Source: Flavobacteriaceae bacterium (lineage in GTDB: Bacteria > Bacteroidota > Bacteroidia > Flavobacteriales > Flavobacteriaceae). Taken from it: a stretch of 64,000 nucleotides of DNA. Positions within the stretch are counted from its first letter, which is position 1, and each line of letters opens with the position of its first letter. This document shows, piece by piece, positions 62,710-64,000 of this stretch. Below the pieces are notes generated by a model, which saw only the letters and a program-made list of their open reading frames with translations, searched no databases and had not been told where the DNA came from. A program made the position numbers and the translations under genes. Location of the stretch: contig CANHRI010000003.1 of NCBI GenBank assembly GCA_947463515.1, positions 16,006 through 80,005 on the forward strand, in the 5' to 3' direction.

Positions 62710-63528
62710 ATGGATTTAAATCAACTGCCACAAATCAAACATACTGATAGTGGTAACTTTTTTATTTTAGCTGGACCTTGTGCTATTGAAGGAGAAGAAA
62801 TGGCCTTACGTATTGCTGAAAAACTCTCTACAATTTCTGATAATTATAAAATCCCCTTTGTATTTAAGGGGTCATTTAAAAAAGCTAATCGCTCACGTAT
62901 TGATAGTTTTACGGGGATTGGCGATGAAAAAGCGTTAAAGATTCTTCGAAAAGTTTCCGAAACATTTCATGTTCCCACGGTAACGGATATTCACACAGAA
63001 GAGGATGCTGATAAAGCAGCACAATATGTAGATGTTTTACAAATCCCTGCTTTTTTGGTTCGACAAACCGACTTGGTGGTCGCCGCAGCCAAAACAGGAA
63101 AAACAGTCAATTTAAAAAAGGGACAATTTATGAGTCCCGAAAGCATGAAACATGCTGTACAAAAAGTTTTGGATTGTCACAATGAAAATATTATGGTCAC
63201 CGACCGCGGAAGCATGTTTGGCTATCAAGATTTGATTGTTGATTTTCGAGGAATTCCTACCATGAAAGAATTTGCAACAACTGTTTTAGACGTCACCCAC
63301 TCCCTGCAACAACCCAATCAAATGTCGGGAGTAACTGGAGGAAGACCCGATCGCATAGAAACCATCGCCAAAGCAGGAATCGCAGTTGGTGTGGATGGAA
63401 TTTTTATAGAAACCCATTTTGACCCAGCCAATGCCAAAAGCGATGGCGCTAATATGTTGCACTTGGATTATTTTGAAGATTTAATGCGTAAATTGACACA
63501 AATTCGTCAAACAATCAATAGCTTCTAG
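62710..63528 (+). CDS. kdsA: 3-deoxy-8-phosphooctulonate (Kdo-8-P) synthase
   Basis: 272 residues, normal length. FILAGPCAIEGEEMA, FKGSFKKANRSRIDSFTGIG, TDRGSMFGYQDL and GGRPDRIETIAKAGIA are the family motifs; ETHFDPANAKSDGANML is the C-terminal active-site segment. It condenses phosphoenolpyruvate with arabinose-5-phosphate to Kdo-8-phosphate, precursor of the LPS inner core. It thus links with the Kdo-kinase-like gene and the glycosyltransferase block at 36-45 kb. The start fits the -7 box. Confidence 0.97.
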   Translation: MDLNQLPQIKHTDSGNFFILAGPCAIEGEEMALRIAEKLSTISDNYKIPFVFKGSFKKANRSRIDSFTGIGDEKALKILRKVSETFHVPTVTDIHTEEDADKAAQYVDVLQIPAFLVRQTDLVVAAAKTGKTVNLKKGQFMSPESMKHAVQKVLDCHNENIMVTDRGSMFGYQDLIVDFRGIPTMKEFATTVLDVTHSLQQPNQMSGVTGGRPDRIETIAKAGIAVGVDGIFIETHFDPANAKSDGANMLHLDYFEDLMRKLTQIRQTINSF

Positions 63529-63590
63529 CCCGAAAAATTTATACGATAGATTAAATCCTCATTCAAAGAGGTGTCGTACTCATTTGTAAT

Positions 63591-63630
63591 TAGCCTATGT
63601 AGTTTTATGTTAGCTATATAGGCTATTTTT
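63591..63630 (+). terminator. Hairpin terminator after kdsA
   Basis: A 12-bp stem (TAGCCTATGTAG at 63591-63602 with CTATATAGGCTA at 63614-63625, one G-U pair), 11-nt loop, T5 run. It lies 62 bp after the kdsA stop. The rest of the 63529-63788 gap is AT-rich and shows no gene. Confidence 0.7.
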
Positions 63631-63788
63631 ACATTGCTTACATAAGCATTCATTAGCACTTGATTTGAAATTGTAAATAGACCTATTTAATCTTACAAAT
63701 GTTCTACTTAGGCAAATCTCCTTCTTACAAGAACTGCCTAACAATTAGATTTTTTTGGATTAAATCAGTGTACTTTAGGATTTTTTTT

Positions 63789-63796
63789 TACTTTTG
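63789..63796 (+). promoter_or_regulatory. -7 box TACTTTTG of the last gene
   Basis: Perfect TAnnTTTG after a T9 run, 47 nt before the ATG at 63844. Confidence 0.55.
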
Positions 63797-63843
63797 ATAG
63801 CTAACAACTTAAATACAAACAAACCCATCAATTATTAATTTTT

Positions 63844-64000
63844 ATGAAAAAAATTACATTACTACTCCTGCTTGCGTTAGTGCATTTCACGGGATATTCG
63901 CAGTTTCCGACCCCAGGGGTTGAGGGATTTGAGAATACGACCGGTCCGGACGGAGCTACAAATCCATCGCCATGGACTTTGGGAACGGGAGCCACGGGTA
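63844..64000 (+). CDS. Secreted protein, N-terminus only (3' end outside window)
   Basis: Only 52 residues are visible. A signal peptide (MKKITLLLLLALVHFTGYSQ) is followed by PTPGVEGFENTTGPDG and PSPWTLGTGATG. The GFEN...PW..G pattern is that of choice-of-anchor J (MAM-like) domains that begin many large secreted or adhesive flavobacterial proteins exported by the type IX system. The C-terminal sorting domain would lie outside the window, so this is inferred from the first domain only. It has its own promoter. Confidence 0.7.
   Translation, partial: MKKITLLLLLALVHFTGYSQFPTPGVEGFENTTGPDGATNPSPWTLGTGATG

Overview
The window reads as chromosome of a Flavobacterium-like member of the Bacteroidota (Flavobacteriaceae). 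Evidence: many start sites follow a TAnnTTTG -7 box, the promoter type of this phylum; the cbb3 oxidase has a fused CcoN-CcoO and a one-heme CcoP; there are DUF349, DUF5606, OstA-like, TonB-dependent receptor and 2TM-domain proteins; and rel, fur and purA lie in the order common in flavobacteria. No rRNA, tRNA, CRISPR array, prophage or intact insertion sequence was seen.

Layout. 0-4.6 kb: the 3' end of rel, a group of RNA-metabolism genes on the minus strand (small basic protein, DEAD-box helicase, RRM protein), then fur and purA. 4.6-15.5 kb: a GH13 amylase-like enzyme, an OstA/LptA-like protein, a class III aminotransferase, a TPR protein, aroE, a DUF349 protein and oxygen-independent hemN. 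15.7-17.3 kb: an AT-rich two-gene insert encoding a GIY-YIG-like nuclease candidate and an unknown protein. 17.6-27.6 kb: a complete cbb3 oxidase block (ccoI, ccoS-NO-Q-P-G-H, a SafE-like membrane protein, a DUF465 protein) with a divergent Crp/Fnr regulator. 28.3-36 kb: permease, mazG, DUF5606, def, ruvX, an NlpE/META lipoprotein, a glycosyltransferase, dapD and a nucleosidase. 36-45.6 kb: a lipopolysaccharide-type locus with a Kdo-kinase-like protein, a GT9 enzyme, several GT2/GT4 enzymes, a polysaccharide deacetylase and an FkbM methyltransferase. 45.6-49.5 kb: a YrdC/Sua5 protein, cca, ctaA and a PAS protein. 49.8-53.2 kb: a LytS/LytR-type two-component operon with three 2TM domains. 53.4-59 kb: oxyR divergent from an exported katG, then a TonB receptor. 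59-64 kb: a small secreted protein, prmA, clpS, a YeeE/YedE pair, a lipoprotein, kdsA and the start of a secreted protein cut by the window end.

How the parts connect. A 14-bp palindrome of the form ATGAYA-N2-TRTCAT sits at the same distance (36.5 bp from box centre to the last base of the -7 box) upstream of hemN, ccoS and ccoI. One copy is shared with the divergent fnr-like gene. This implies one low-oxygen regulon covering haem synthesis, the high-affinity oxidase and its copper ATPase. kdsA, the Kdo-kinase-like gene and the glycosyltransferase block all point to LPS assembly.

Intergenic DNA is unusual. At least nine tracts of 6-, 7- or 8-bp tandem words lie mostly just 3' of genes. One separates ccoG from ccoH inside the oxidase cluster, and one runs into the 3' end of mazG. 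A separate hairpin element occurs twice.
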